From NCBI RefSeq assembly GCF_023370775.1, contig NZ_JAMCCQ010000001.1:682001-746000 (forward strand): a DNA stretch of 64,000 bases, in the 5' to 3' direction. Position 1 is the first letter of the stretch. Every line of letters begins with the position of its first letter. The notes under the pieces were generated by a model. That model saw nothing but the letters and a program-made list of their open reading frames with translations, had not been told where the DNA came from and did no database searches. The translations under genes were made by a program, and so were the position numbers. Of this stretch, positions 8,648-20,234 are shown piece after piece. The stretch comes from Marivita sp. GX14005 (GTDB lineage Bacteria > Pseudomonadota > Alphaproteobacteria > Rhodobacterales > Rhodobacteraceae).

Positions 8648-9288
8648 TGCACGATATCCTCCGATTGCCCGCCGCGCAGGGCGTATTCGATCAGCGTCAC
8701 CAGGGTTTCCCGCCGCGTCGTCAGCGATGGCGCCTCGAGAAGCGCCTGTTTCTCCTCGGGGTCGAAATCGAGCAGCATCGACAGGGAATTGATCAACAAC
8801 TCGTCGTCGGCCTCTTTGAGCGTTTGCCAATCGGCGGACAGATCGCGCGCGTCGAAATACCGATCGAGCAGGCCGAGAAACGCATCGCGGTCGAATCCCG
8901 GATCGCGTTCGGGGCCGCCCTGGTCGCGGTCGAACCCGTCCCAGCTGATTTCGAACTTGCGATAGGGTGTGAACCCCTTGACCTCTTCGGCGAGGCGAAA
9001 GCGCGAAATGCCGGTCAGCGTGATCATGTAGCGGCCATCCTCGGTTTCGGAGAACTGCGAGACCCGGCCGGCACAGCCGATGCGGTGCAGCGCCTGTTCG
9101 TCACCGTTGGTGCGCCCGGTCGGCTGCACCATTCCGATCAGGCGTGTGGGCGTTTTCAGCGTATCCTCAAACATCTGCAGATAGCGCGGTTCGAACAGGT
9201 GCAGCGGCAGCCGCGCACGCGGCAGCAAAAGCGCACCGGGCAGCGGGAAGACGGGGATCGTTCCCGGCAGATCGGCAATATATGTCAT
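8644..9288 (-). CDS. LON peptidase substrate-binding domain protein
   Basis: 214 residues comprising only the N-terminal substrate-binding domain of Lon ([26 protein letters not shown]), without AAA+ or Ser-Lys protease domains. Stand-alone LON domains are common next to thioredoxin-TPR and Trm112 genes in Rhodobacterales, an order also seen here. The role may be protein quality control, by analogy to Lon and to its CnoX-like neighbour; that is inference. It lies 27 nt after the thioredoxin-TPR gene. Confidence 0.9.
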   Translation of the reverse strand: MTYIADLPGTIPVFPLPGALLLPRARLPLHLFEPRYLQMFEDTLKTPTRLIGMVQPTGRTNGDEQALHRIGCAGRVSQFSETEDGRYMITLTGISRFRLAEEVKGFTPYRKFEISWDGFDRDQGGPERDPGFDRDAFLGLLDRYFDARDLSADWQTLKEADDELLINSLSMLLDFDPEEKQALLEAPSLTTRRETLVTLIEYALRGGQSEDIVQ

Positions 9289-9315
9289 GACGTGCGAACT
9301 AGCCCCGCAACCGGT

Positions 9316-10239
9316 TCAGGCAAATATCATCGAACTCAAACGCCGCCGCCCGTTCAGCGCGACCGGATCGTTCGGCTTGAGCGCGTCGAAAATCGTCATG
9401 AGCTGCGATTTGGCGGCACCATCGTTCCATTCGCGATCCCGGCGGAACAGTTCCAAAAGCTGATCGACCGCGCCTTGCGCATCTCCCGATGCGTAAAGCG
9501 CCCGCGCGAGATCGAACCGCGCCTGATGGTCGTCGCCATTCGCCTCGACCTTGGCCTGCAATTCATCAATCGGTCCGGCCTCCTTCGCCTGTTTGGCAAG
9601 CTCGACCTGCGCATGGGCGGCTTCGATCTCGGCGCTGTCGGAGATTTCCGCCGGCGCACCATTGAGAATGGCCTCGGCCTGTTCAACCTCCCCGATCGCC
9701 AGGTTGGCTTGAACGAGACCGGCATAGGCTCGCGCATGGTGAGGCTCTTCCTCCAGCACGGCGGAGAACGTCTGCATCGCATCCACGGCGGCACCGCTTT
9801 CGAGCATTTCCTCGGCGGCGGCCACGGCATCATCAAGACCGTTCCCGGTTTGGCCGCCCGATGTCGCGATCACCTTGTCAACGAAGGCTTTCAGTTCGGA
9901 CGGCGATTTCGCGCCCTGGAACATATCGATGGGGCGCCCCTGAACAAAAGCGATCACCGTCGGGATCGACTGGATCGGCAACCCCTGCTGGGCGAGCGCC
10001 TGGACAAGCTCCTGCGCCTCATCGACATTCACCTTCACCATCCGCACGGCTCCGCGCGCCGAGCGCACGGCGGCTTCGAGCTGTGGACCGAGGGTTTTGC
10101 ACGGCCCGCACCACGGCGCCCAGAAATCGACGATCACCGGACCGTTCATGCTGCCTTCGACCACCTCGGCCATGAAGGCGTCTTGCGATACGTCCTTGAT
10201 CAGATCGGCGCCGTCTGTGCCTTGTCCCAATTCGATCAT
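9316..10239 (-). CDS. Thioredoxin-TPR protein (CnoX/YbbN-like)
   Basis: 307 residues: thioredoxin domain (about 15-125) with an intact CGPC at 44-47 and cis-Pro in SIPTV, then four TPR-like helical repeats (about 145-300). E. coli CnoX has the same architecture and protects substrates from oxidation before handing them to GroEL or DnaK; unlike CnoX, which has SxxC, this version has both cysteines and should be redox-active. The start at 10239 is fixed by an AGGAGAG site; the longer frame upstream is non-coding. First gene of the run with the LON-domain and Trm112-like genes. Confidence 0.9.
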   Translation of the reverse strand: MIELGQGTDGADLIKDVSQDAFMAEVVEGSMNGPVIVDFWAPWCGPCKTLGPQLEAAVRSARGAVRMVKVNVDEAQELVQALAQQGLPIQSIPTVIAFVQGRPIDMFQGAKSPSELKAFVDKVIATSGGQTGNGLDDAVAAAEEMLESGAAVDAMQTFSAVLEEEPHHARAYAGLVQANLAIGEVEQAEAILNGAPAEISDSAEIEAAHAQVELAKQAKEAGPIDELQAKVEANGDDHQARFDLARALYASGDAQGAVDQLLELFRRDREWNDGAAKSQLMTIFDALKPNDPVALNGRRRLSSMIFA

Positions 10240-10479
10240 CTCGCTCTCCTGTCGCCGGTCGTGTCTGATTGTCCAAGGTAAATGGCGCAGCCCCCCGCCC
10301 GTTGCAAGAGGGACGGCGCGCCACCGGATGGCCCGGCGCGGGCAGGGCCGAGCGAAAAAGTGTCCTTCAGGGGACGATCCGAACTTCCACGCACCGGCAT
10401 CTTTGACGGATGGAACCGCCATGCTAAGGCGTGCGCGATACCGCGAATCCCCTGTCCCATCCCACGGAGCAAGCCCCAC

Positions 10480-11490
10480 ATGCCAAGCCTCGATGAACCC
10501 AAACTGATCTCGGGCAATGCCAACTTGCCGCTGGCCAAGGGGATCGCGCGGCGCATGTCGATGTATCGCGGCATGAGCGTCGGGCTGGTCGATGCGCGGG
10601 TCGAACGGTTCAACGATCAGGAAGTCTTTGTCGAGGTCTATGAAAACGTCCGCGGCGAGGATATGTTCATCATCCAGCCGACATCGAACCCGGCGAATGA
10701 CAACCTGATGGAATTACTCATCATGTCGGACGCGCTGCGCCGGTCCTCGGCGGCGCGCATCACGGCGGTGATCCCCTATTTCGGCTATGCCCGGCAGGAC
10801 CGCCGGACCAAGGCGCGCACGCCGATCACCGCCAAGCTGGTGGCGAACATGATCGCCGAAGCCGGGATCGAACGCGTTCTGACGATGGATCTGCACGCCG
10901 CGCAGATCCAGGGCTTCTTCGACATGCCGGTCGATAACCTTTACGCCTCGCCGATCTTCGCGCTCGATATCCTCAACCAGTTCAAGGGGGAAACCGGCGA
11001 TCTGATGGTCGTCTCGCCCGATGTCGGCGGCGTGGCCCGCGCCCGCGAATTGGCCAAGCGGATCAACGCGCCGCTCTCCATCGTGGACAAGCGGCGCGAG
11101 AAACCGGGCGAAGTTGCGGAAATGACGGTGATCGGTGACGTTTCGGGCAAGAAATGCATCATCGTGGACGATATCTGCGACACGGCTGGCACGCTTTGCA
11201 AGGCAGCCGAGGTGCTGATCGCGCATGGTGCGACCGAGGTTCATTCCTACATCACCCACGGCGTGCTCAGCGGCCCGGCGGTGGAGCGCATCACCAACTC
11301 GGTGATGAAATCGCTGGTAATCACCGATTCCATCCAGCCCACGGGGCCGGTCGGAGACGCGAAAAACATCCGCACAGTGCCAACCGCACCGATGTTCGCG
11401 CAGGCGATCCTGAATATCTGGAACGGCACATCGGTATCGTCCCTGTTCGAGACCGACACGCTCGGCCCGATCTACGAGGGTATCCTCTAG
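10480..11490 (+). CDS. prs: Ribose-phosphate pyrophosphokinase
   Basis: 336 residues; makes PRPP from ribose 5-phosphate and ATP for purine, pyrimidine, His, Trp and NAD synthesis. Family motifs are complete: [18 protein letters not shown], the YARQDR segment, [15 protein letters not shown] and the PRPP loop [12 protein letters not shown]. The N-terminus is some 20 residues longer than in E. coli, as is usual in alphaproteobacteria. Start chosen at the ATG with GGAG upstream. The last four bases overlap the end of the converging Hint-domain gene. Confidence 0.96.
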   Translation: MPSLDEPKLISGNANLPLAKGIARRMSMYRGMSVGLVDARVERFNDQEVFVEVYENVRGEDMFIIQPTSNPANDNLMELLIMSDALRRSSAARITAVIPYFGYARQDRRTKARTPITAKLVANMIAEAGIERVLTMDLHAAQIQGFFDMPVDNLYASPIFALDILNQFKGETGDLMVVSPDVGGVARARELAKRINAPLSIVDKRREKPGEVAEMTVIGDVSGKKCIIVDDICDTAGTLCKAAEVLIAHGATEVHSYITHGVLSGPAVERITNSVMKSLVITDSIQPTGPVGDAKNIRTVPTAPMFAQAILNIWNGTSVSSLFETDTLGPIYEGIL

Positions 11491-12692
11491 GGCTTGTCCC
11501 AGCGCTCCGTTTTGATCGGGCGGGGCCGCACCTGGCTTCGCGCGGAGGGCTGCGGCGGGCGCAAGGCGCCGCGCGCCGCGCGCACCGTCAGGAGCGGCCG
11601 GGCAGGCAGGCCGGCCAAAAGCTCCAAACGGTCGCATCGCAGCCCGAACGCGGCGGCGACCGTCTTGCGCTGCACGCGGCCGAGCCCTTGGAGCACCATC
11701 GGTCCGAAAAGAAGCGACTCGGCCAGACATCCGTTGGAGTTGATCACCTCGTGCCTTGCAAAGGCGATATGCACCCAGGTGATCTTGCGTTTGCCGTTCA
11801 TGAAGCGAATGCCCGGGCAGCCGACTAGCGCTTTCGCCGGGACGAGGTATTCGCCGTCCAGCGCATGATCCATCTGCCCCCGCCCGCCGATGAGAATCCG
11901 GTGTTGCGGTGAAACGACGAGAGCGCGCATCGGAAGGCCGGGGCCGAGAGAATCGCGCGAGATCAGGACAGGCCGCGCCTGCGCATCGACAGTATCGAGC
12001 GGTTGAACATCCCGACGGGTCCAGATCACGGGTTGCGGGCCGTTGTCCAGCGTCGTCACCATATCGCCGGGGCAGAGGCTCTCGACCGCGCGCGGGCCGA
12101 ACGTCGTCTGGATCATGGTGCCTTCGGCATAGCAGGGCACGCCGGAGGTGCCGGGGCTGGGCGCGGTTTCGGTAAAATTTCCATTCGCATTGCGCGCGAA
12201 GGCGACACCGTTCGGCGCGCCGCTGTCGAGGCTTTCGCCCGCCCCCATGCGCGTTGTTCCGGGAAACCCGCCGGGTAAGGTCGGCGCTTGCGGCGGCTGT
12301 CCATAGGACAGGACAACGTATTCGCCCGTGTTCGTATCGACAAGAAAGATGGAGTCGAATTTCGATCCTTCCCCATCGGCCAGCCAGTTTGCGCCGTCGC
12401 TTACCCCGGCTTCGTAGAAGCCCGCCGGCATCGACCCGGTGTATTCGCCAACGACCGTCGCCGTCCCGCCCGCCGCCACCGTGTCGCTCGCGCCGAAGCT
12501 ATAGAGAAGGCCGGACTTTTCCGACCAGAGTTCGAAACCGTTCAGCGACACCGGGGCGCCGGTCGTGTTCTGGATCTCTATGAATTCGTCGGATTTGTTT
12601 GCCGTGCCGTCCCCATCGACATCCGTTCCGCCCGCCGATGGATTATCGACGAGCAATTCGCTGATGATCAGACCGCCAACCTTGTCGGACAC
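11487..12692 (-). CDS. Lamin-tail domain plus Hint domain protein
   Basis: 401 residues. Residues about 8-130 form a lamin-tail-like beta domain ([32 protein letters not shown]) with a DVDGDG calcium-loop-like insert at 25-30. A Hint domain begins at C187 ([21 protein letters not shown]) and includes [19 protein letters not shown] and VSPQHRIL. Such Hint proteins in Rhodobacterales are thought to be secreted and self-processed, like hedgehog-type autoproteolysis; no N-terminal signal is visible. Start is GTG with GAAGGA upstream. The C-terminal 50 residues are Arg/Pro-rich and overlap the end of prs by four bases. Confidence 0.88.
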   Translation of the reverse strand: MSDKVGGLIISELLVDNPSAGGTDVDGDGTANKSDEFIEIQNTTGAPVSLNGFELWSEKSGLLYSFGASDTVAAGGTATVVGEYTGSMPAGFYEAGVSDGANWLADGEGSKFDSIFLVDTNTGEYVVLSYGQPPQAPTLPGGFPGTTRMGAGESLDSGAPNGVAFARNANGNFTETAPSPGTSGVPCYAEGTMIQTTFGPRAVESLCPGDMVTTLDNGPQPVIWTRRDVQPLDTVDAQARPVLISRDSLGPGLPMRALVVSPQHRILIGGRGQMDHALDGEYLVPAKALVGCPGIRFMNGKRKITWVHIAFARHEVINSNGCLAESLLFGPMVLQGLGRVQRKTVAAAFGLRCDRLELLAGLPARPLLTVRAARGALRPPQPSARSQVRPRPIKTERWDKP

Positions 12693-12817
12693 GCGCCTTC
12701 CTTCTTCCGTTTGTCAGACAATGCAGGGCAAAAGTCTGAGATTTCGTGAAGATCATTGCTCAGGAAGGCGGCATTTGTTTGAAAATTCCGTGGTCGGATA
12801 AGATCGCGGCGCGATAG

Positions 12818-13168
12818 TCACTCCACGTCCCAATCATCGTCGCTGACAGCCGGGCCGATGGCGATCCACGACATGCGCACACGCGCGACGCGGGTGTCGA
12901 GCCAAGTGCAAAAGACCGCATCGAACGCTTCCGCGCTGACATTCCGCGCGCCGATATCGGCACGCACGTTATGCGCGCTGTCCATGTCCCAAAGGCTGAG
13001 CGAGACATGCACCATTGGCGGTGCGGAGAAGGGCGTTTCAAAATTCACACGCTCCACGCGGGTTCGGGTGCCCTGCCCCGTCCACATCTCGCCGCCCTCC
13101 TCGAAATCGGAAAAAAGATCGACCGATCCCTGAAGCACGCCGACGCGGGCGGTGTTGATGATCTGCAT
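12818..13168 (-). CDS. H-type lectin domain protein
   Basis: 116 residues consisting of one H-type lectin domain: GVLQGSVDLFSDFEEGGEMW, then RVNFETPFSAPPMVHVSLSLWD and a C-terminal VRMSWIAIGP. In animals this fold is a GalNAc-binding agglutinin; bacterial versions are of unknown ligand. There is no signal peptide. I took the ATG at 13168, nine bases after GGAGG; an ATG at 13192 is possible. It lies just beyond the atp operon terminator on the same strand, so it may be expressed by read-through. Confidence 0.85.
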   Translation of the reverse strand: MQIINTARVGVLQGSVDLFSDFEEGGEMWTGQGTRTRVERVNFETPFSAPPMVHVSLSLWDMDSAHNVRADIGARNVSAEAFDAVFCTWLDTRVARVRMSWIAIGPAVSDDDWDVE

Positions 13169-13195
13169 GGGGTCGGACCTCCGCAACTGCAAACG

Positions 13196-13220
13196 AAAAA
13201 GCCCCGCATTGCTGCGAGGC
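13196..13220 (-). terminator. Rho-independent terminator of the atp operon
   Basis: Minus-strand GCCTCGCA, GCAA loop, TGCGGGGC, then five T. The eight-pair stem (one G-T pair) with a GNRA tetraloop lies 27 nt after the atpC stop and 28 nt before the lectin ATG. Confidence 0.9.
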
Positions 13221-13246
13221 CTGATCCTTGATCCTGAACGCGCCGC

Positions 13247-13681
13247 TTAGAGCGAGGGCTGTTTCGGCGACAGGCCGATATGGGTGCCGACGGCAACCAT
13301 GTCAGCCAGAAGCTTGGCCGCATCGTCCACCGGGCCCGGTTCGTTCTTGAAGGCTTCCTTGGTCTGGAAATACGCCTCCTGCGCCTCATCGACCATCGCC
13401 TCATAGGTCGCCTGATCCACATCGCCGCGCGGCACCGCGCGTTCGGCGAGGACCGACAGGCTTTCGCCCAACTCGGCGAAACCTCCGGTCACGACGAATT
13501 CCTCCGTGCCGGTTTCCGTCTCGACCTTGAGAACACCGGGACGCAGCGTCGTGATCAGCGGTGCGTGGCTCGGCATCGCGGTCAAATCGCCGTCGCTGCC
13601 GGGAATTTGCACGGATTTCACCTGTGCCGACATCAGGCTGCGCTCGGGGCTGACCAGATCGAATTGCATTGTGTCTGCCAT
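13247..13681 (-). CDS. atpC: F1-ATPase epsilon subunit
   Basis: 144 residues. Links the gamma stalk to the c-ring and inhibits hydrolysis. The N-terminal beta-sandwich is recognisable ([43 protein letters not shown]) and is followed by a helical C-terminal region. Start at 13681 is supported by AAAGGAG seven bases upstream. Last gene of the F1 operon, 85 nt after atpD. Confidence 0.97.
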   Translation of the reverse strand: MADTMQFDLVSPERSLMSAQVKSVQIPGSDGDLTAMPSHAPLITTLRPGVLKVETETGTEEFVVTGGFAELGESLSVLAERAVPRGDVDQATYEAMVDEAQEAYFQTKEAFKNEPGPVDDAAKLLADMVAVGTHIGLSPKQPSL

Positions 13682-13766
13682 CTATGGGCTCCTTTCGGCT
13701 CGCATTGCTCATCCGCCCTGCCGGGCGTCCTCGCGAAACAGTCCGCGAGGACTGGCGAGCATGGCG

Positions 13767-16089
<2,323 letters not shown>

Positions 16090-16101
16090 TGCCTCGTCTC
16101 C

Positions 16102-17640
16102 TTACGAGAAGTCGGCTGCGTATTCGTCGATCGCTGCCTTGAGTTTGTCGGCCGCATCACCCTTGATCTTCGGATCCTCGTTGGTGATCCAATCGAGAAT
16201 GTCCTTCCGCTTGCCGCGCAGATGGCCGAGCAGCCCCTGCTCGAAATCGCGCACGCGGTCGAGCGGCAGCTTGTCGAGATAGCCGTTCGTGCCCGCGAAG
16301 ATCACGCAGACGATTTCCGCGTTGGTCAGCGGCGAATACTGCGGCTGCTTCATTAGCTCGGTCAGGCGCGCACCACGGTTCAGCAAGGCCTGCGTCGAGG
16401 CGTCAAGATCGGAGCCGAACTGGGCGAAGGCCGCCATTTCGCGATACTGCGCGAGCGACAGCTTCACCGGGCCGGCAACCGAGGACATCGCCTTGGTCTG
16501 GGCCGAGGAGCCGACGCGCGAGACCGACAGGCCGGTGTTCACGGCGGGGCGGATGCCCTGATAGAACAGTTCGGTTTCGAGGAAGATCTGGCCGTCGGTG
16601 ATCGAGATCACGTTGGTCGGGATAAACGCCGACACGTCGCCACCTTGCGTTTCGATGATCGGCAGCGCCGTCAGCGACCCCGCGCCATGATCCTCGTTCA
16701 GCTTCGCGGACCGCTCCAGAAGGCGCGAATGGAGATAGAACACGTCACCCGGATAGGCTTCGCGGCCGGGCGGGCGGCGCAGAAGCAGGGACATCTGGCG
16801 ATACGCCACGGCCTGTTTGGACAGATCGTCATAGGTGATGAGCGCGTGGCGGCCATTGTCGCGGAAATACTCGGCCATCGAGGTCGCGGCATAGGGCGCC
16901 AGGAACTGCAGCGGCGCCGGGTCGGACGCGGTGGCCGCAACGACGATGGAATATTCCATCGCGCCGTTCTCTTCGAGCTTCTTGACCAGCTGCGCAACGG
17001 TCGAACGCTTCTGACCGATCGCGACATAGACGCAGTAGAGCTTCTTGCTCTCGTCGTCGCCGGCGGCGTCGTTGTAGGATTTCTGGTTCAGCATCGCGTC
17101 GAGCGCAACGGCGGTCTTGCCGGTCTGGCGGTCGCCGATGATAAGCTCGCGCTGGCCGCGGCCGATCGGGATCATGGAGTCCACGGCCTTGAGACCCGTG
17201 GCCATCGGCTCGTGAACCGATTTACGCGGGATGATGCCCGGCGCCTTCACGTCCGCGATGGAGCGTTCGGTCGCGTTGATCGGGCCCTTGCCATCGATCG
17301 GGTTGCCCAGACCATCGACCACGCGGCCGAGCAGCGCCTCACCGACCGGCACGTCCACGATTGCGTTGGTGCGCTTGACGGTGTCGCCTTCCTTGATGTC
17401 CCGGTCGGAGCCGAAGATCACGACGCCGACGTTGTCGGCTTCGAGGTTCAGCGCCATGCCTCGGATCCCGCCGGGGAATTCGACCATCTCACCGGCCTGG
17501 ATGTTATCGAGGCCGTAAACACGCGCGATACCGTCACCGACGGAAAGCACACGGCCGACCTCGGCGACTTCGGCGTCCTGCCCGAAGTTTTTGATCTGGT
17601 CCTTCAGGATCGCCGAAATTTCGGCTGCTTGGATACCCAT
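16102..17640 (-). CDS. atpA: F1-ATPase alpha subunit
   Basis: 512 residues. Non-catalytic nucleotide-binding subunit; Walker A is [16 protein letters not shown], with [20 protein letters not shown] and the conserved SISRV-type VSRVGSSAQ. The ATG follows the atpH stop with no gap (TAAATG), so translation is coupled. Confidence 0.99.
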   Translation of the reverse strand: MGIQAAEISAILKDQIKNFGQDAEVAEVGRVLSVGDGIARVYGLDNIQAGEMVEFPGGIRGMALNLEADNVGVVIFGSDRDIKEGDTVKRTNAIVDVPVGEALLGRVVDGLGNPIDGKGPINATERSIADVKAPGIIPRKSVHEPMATGLKAVDSMIPIGRGQRELIIGDRQTGKTAVALDAMLNQKSYNDAAGDDESKKLYCVYVAIGQKRSTVAQLVKKLEENGAMEYSIVVAATASDPAPLQFLAPYAATSMAEYFRDNGRHALITYDDLSKQAVAYRQMSLLLRRPPGREAYPGDVFYLHSRLLERSAKLNEDHGAGSLTALPIIETQGGDVSAFIPTNVISITDGQIFLETELFYQGIRPAVNTGLSVSRVGSSAQTKAMSSVAGPVKLSLAQYREMAAFAQFGSDLDASTQALLNRGARLTELMKQPQYSPLTNAEIVCVIFAGTNGYLDKLPLDRVRDFEQGLLGHLRGKRKDILDWITNEDPKIKGDAADKLKAAIDEYAADFS

Positions 17641-18201
17641 TTATCCGACCTCTTTCATTGCATTTTGCAGGGAATTGAGCTTCGAGCGGATCGAGGTATC
17701 GATCATCTTCGAGCCCACCTTGACGACAAGACCGCCGATGAGGCTTTCATCAACGGTCGCCTTGATCTTCACATCCTTGCCCACGCTCGATTTCAGCGTC
17801 TTGGCAAGTTCCTTCGATTGCGCATCGGTCAGCGCGATTGCGGAGGTCACATCGGCGGTCACTTCGCCCTTTTCCTCGGCGATCAGGTCGCGCAACCGGG
17901 TCACCATTTGCGGCACGACGAACAGGCGGCGCTTGGACGCCATCAGTCCCAGTACGTTCCGCAGCGTTTCCATCAAGCCCATCTTCGCGGCGATCGCCTG
18001 GATCGCGCCGGCCTGCGCATCGCGACTGTAGACCGGGGACTGGATCAGGTCCATCAGATCGGGGCTGCTGGCAAGAGCGGCCGACAGATCGTCCAGGTCG
18101 GTTTCGAGCTTGTCGAGCTCTTTGTCCTCCTTGGCGAGATCGAAGACCGCCATGGCATAGCGGTCAGCGATGCCAGAGGAAATGGATGCTGGTTCAGACA
18201 C
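17641..18201 (-). CDS. atpH: F1-ATPase delta subunit
   Basis: 186 residues from a GTG at 18199-18201. This start gives the family N-terminus ([22 protein letters not shown]) and has GGAAGGG five bases upstream; the open frame could be extended to a TTG at 18237 but that adds twelve residues not seen in the family. Delta is the top of the peripheral stalk joining alpha3-beta3 to the b subunits. First gene of atpHAGDC; F0 genes are absent, as is usual in alphaproteobacteria where they form a separate operon. Confidence 0.96.
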   Translation of the reverse strand: MSEPASISSGIADRYAMAVFDLAKEDKELDKLETDLDDLSAALASSPDLMDLIQSPVYSRDAQAGAIQAIAAKMGLMETLRNVLGLMASKRRLFVVPQMVTRLRDLIAEEKGEVTADVTSAIALTDAQSKELAKTLKSSVGKDVKIKATVDESLIGGLVVKVGSKMIDTSIRSKLNSLQNAMKEVG

Positions 18202-18301
18202 GTCCACCCTTCCGCTATATTGCACCCGATCCGCCAAAAGCTCGGCGGTCGGATGTTGTTTTCAAGTTGGCAAATGCCGCAAGGCATACAAAATCAGCGC
18301 G

Positions 18302-18330
18302 GATGTAGCAGAGGCTTCCCAAGCCCGCAA
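18302..18330 (-). promoter_or_regulatory. Putative promoter of atpHAGDC
   Basis: Minus-strand TTGCGG (18325-18330), 17-nt spacer, then TACATC (18302-18307) preceded by TGC as in an extended -10. Predicted start of transcription is about 95 nt upstream of the atpH GTG. This is the only clear sigma-70-like pair in the 275-nt region between the methyltransferase gene and atpH. Confidence 0.5.
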
Positions 18331-18476
18331 CATCCGATACAGCTTTCGAACATCATTCCAAAGCGCTTGTTTTATGACCTTTCGGAACAGTGCGACGTAT
18401 TGCGCGGCCGGATGGCTGCATTTTTGCAACGCGGTTTGCAGGCCCTGCGATTCCTGCCGCCCGCGGATGCGGCAGA

Positions 18477-19241
18477 CTACGGCCCGGCCCGAACCCGCGC
18501 GCGCGCCGGCTCCGCCGAGGGTGTCGGCACGAGCGTTCCGAGTGGCTTCAGCACCCGGCTTTCGCTGCGCGTGCCGGTGGGTTTCGGCGTGATCTTCGTC
18601 GCCTCGACCATCAGAACGCCACCGGCCAGAAGCGCGGACACCCGGCGCCCCATCTTCTCCCAGAACGGGCCGGTCTTCATCCAGAAACGGCGGGTGGAGG
18701 GTGGCTGGTAGAGCACGGCGACATGCCGTTCGGGCGTGAAATGATGCGCCTTCAGCTGCGACTCGAGCTGGCTCAACGAATAGGGCCGGCCATAGCCGAA
18801 GGGCGTGCGATCGGACCGCGCCCAGAGCCCGGATCGGTTCGGCACGATGAAGAGCGCCTTGCCGCCCGGCCCCAGAACGCGCCAGCATTCGTCGAGCACC
18901 ACGGATGGAAGCTCGGAGGTTTCCAGCCCGTGCATCAGAACCAGCTTGTCGAAGCGCCCGTTCTCGACCGGCCACATCGTTTCTTCGCACAGGACCGATA
19001 CGTTCGGCCCGCCGGCAGGCCAGGGCATCACACCCTGCTGCGCCGGCATGAGCCCGATGATGCGCCGCGATTCCGCAAGATAGGGGCGCAGGAGCGGAAC
19101 TGCGAACCCGTATCCGCCGACGGTCTGCCGCTTGGCCTCGGGCCAGAACGCCTGCACTTGACTGCGCACCACACGCTGCGCCACCCGACCAAGCGCGCTG
19201 CGGTAGTAAAAGCTGTGCAAGGTCTGCACATCAAGGTGCAT
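18477..19241 (-). CDS. Class I SAM-dependent methyltransferase
   Basis: 254 residues. The methyltransferase core lacks a textbook GxGxG but retains the post-II and post-III elements: [45 protein letters not shown]. This wording is typical of the UbiE/Methyltransf_11-like proteins encoded next to gloB in Rhodobacterales. Substrate unknown. Divergent from gloB with a 62-nt spacer. The reading frame beyond the ATG at 19241 is not coding. Confidence 0.85.
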   Translation of the reverse strand: MHLDVQTLHSFYYRSALGRVAQRVVRSQVQAFWPEAKRQTVGGYGFAVPLLRPYLAESRRIIGLMPAQQGVMPWPAGGPNVSVLCEETMWPVENGRFDKLVLMHGLETSELPSVVLDECWRVLGPGGKALFIVPNRSGLWARSDRTPFGYGRPYSLSQLESQLKAHHFTPERHVAVLYQPPSTRRFWMKTGPFWEKMGRRVSALLAGGVLMVEATKITPKPTGTRSESRVLKPLGTLVPTPSAEPARARVRAGP

Positions 19242-19303
19242 TGCGGGCTCCGTTTCGTTGCGCCAAGGTTGCCCCGACTGTAACCGCCAAGATGAGAAAC
19301 GCC

Positions 19304-20071
19304 ATGCCCCTTGAACTCGTGACAATTCCTGCGCTGTCAGACAACTACACCTTCCTTCTGCACGACGAGACAAGTGGCGATACGGCCTGTATCGACGTTC
19401 CCGAAGCGGACCCGGTTCTTAACGCGCTGTCTAAGCGCGGCTGGACGCTGACCGATATCTGGCTGACGCATCACCATCACGATCACATCGGCGGCGTGGA
19501 CGATCTGCTTGATCGCTTCGATGCGAAGATCACCGGCGCGAAGGCTGACATTCACCGCCTGCCGACGCTCAATCACGAGGTCGGTGAGGGCGACAGTTTC
19601 GAATTCGGCGGCGAGAAGGTCGATGTGATCGAGGTTCCGGGACACACGGTCGGGCATATCGCTTTCGTGCTGCCGAAGGCCGGCTACGCCTTTACCGGCG
19701 ACAGCCTCATGGCGCTGGGATGCGGGCGGCTTTTCGAAGGGACGGCGGAACAGATGTGGGACAGTCTGAAGAAATTCAGGGATCTCGATGGGAACACGTT
19801 GATCTGCTCGGGCCACGAATACACCCAGACCAACGCACGTTTCGCCGAAACGATCGAGCCGGACAACCAAGCCTTGAAAGACCGCCGCGCGCGCATAGAT
19901 CAAGCTCGCAAACAGGGCGAGCCGACGGTGCCCAGCAAACTCGACGAGGAACTGGCGACAAACCCGTTCCTGCGTGCCGACGATCCATCCGTTCAATCGC
20001 ATCTCGACATGACCGGCGATGACCCGGCCGATGTTTTCGCCGAAATCCGCGCCCGGAAAGACAGCTTTTGA
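19304..20071 (+). CDS. gloB: Hydroxyacylglutathione hydrolase (glyoxalase II)
   Basis: 255 residues. Hydrolyses S-lactoylglutathione to lactate and glutathione in methylglyoxal detoxification. The metallo-beta-lactamase binuclear site is complete: [10 protein letters not shown], the HTVGH histidine, FTGDSLM aspartate and CSGHEYT. The C-terminal helical domain binds glutathione. I chose the ATG at 19304 (MPLELV), which matches the family; an in-frame ATG at 19292 adds four residues. Confidence 0.95.
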   Translation: MPLELVTIPALSDNYTFLLHDETSGDTACIDVPEADPVLNALSKRGWTLTDIWLTHHHHDHIGGVDDLLDRFDAKITGAKADIHRLPTLNHEVGEGDSFEFGGEKVDVIEVPGHTVGHIAFVLPKAGYAFTGDSLMALGCGRLFEGTAEQMWDSLKKFRDLDGNTLICSGHEYTQTNARFAETIEPDNQALKDRRARIDQARKQGEPTVPSKLDEELATNPFLRADDPSVQSHLDMTGDDPADVFAEIRARKDSF

Positions 20072-20234
20072 GGCATAATGATCAGCAGTCGCGGAAATTC
20101 GGGATGTTGTGATCGGTGAAGGCGCAGAAAAAACTTGAAGCTTTGTCGGTAACGACCAAACTTTAATACTAAGATGACAGTTGTGCCCTACTCTCCCTTC
20201 CACGGCATGACGCAATACAGAAGGAGCACCCCCC

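Noticed and set aside
8590-10281. 563-residue open frame on the plus strand
   Set aside because: Antisense to the LON-domain and thioredoxin-TPR genes.
10403-10428. TTGACG followed by GCTAAG before prs as a promoter
   Set aside because: The spacing is only 14 nt and the -10 match is poor, so I did not list it.
18238-18476. A possible gene between the methyltransferase and atpH
   Set aside because: The short frames here have no ribosome-binding site or family; the stretch is better explained by the atp promoter and leader.
16645-18711. 688-residue open frame on the plus strand
   Set aside because: Antisense to atpA and atpH; low-complexity His/Arg/Asp content typical of such shadows.
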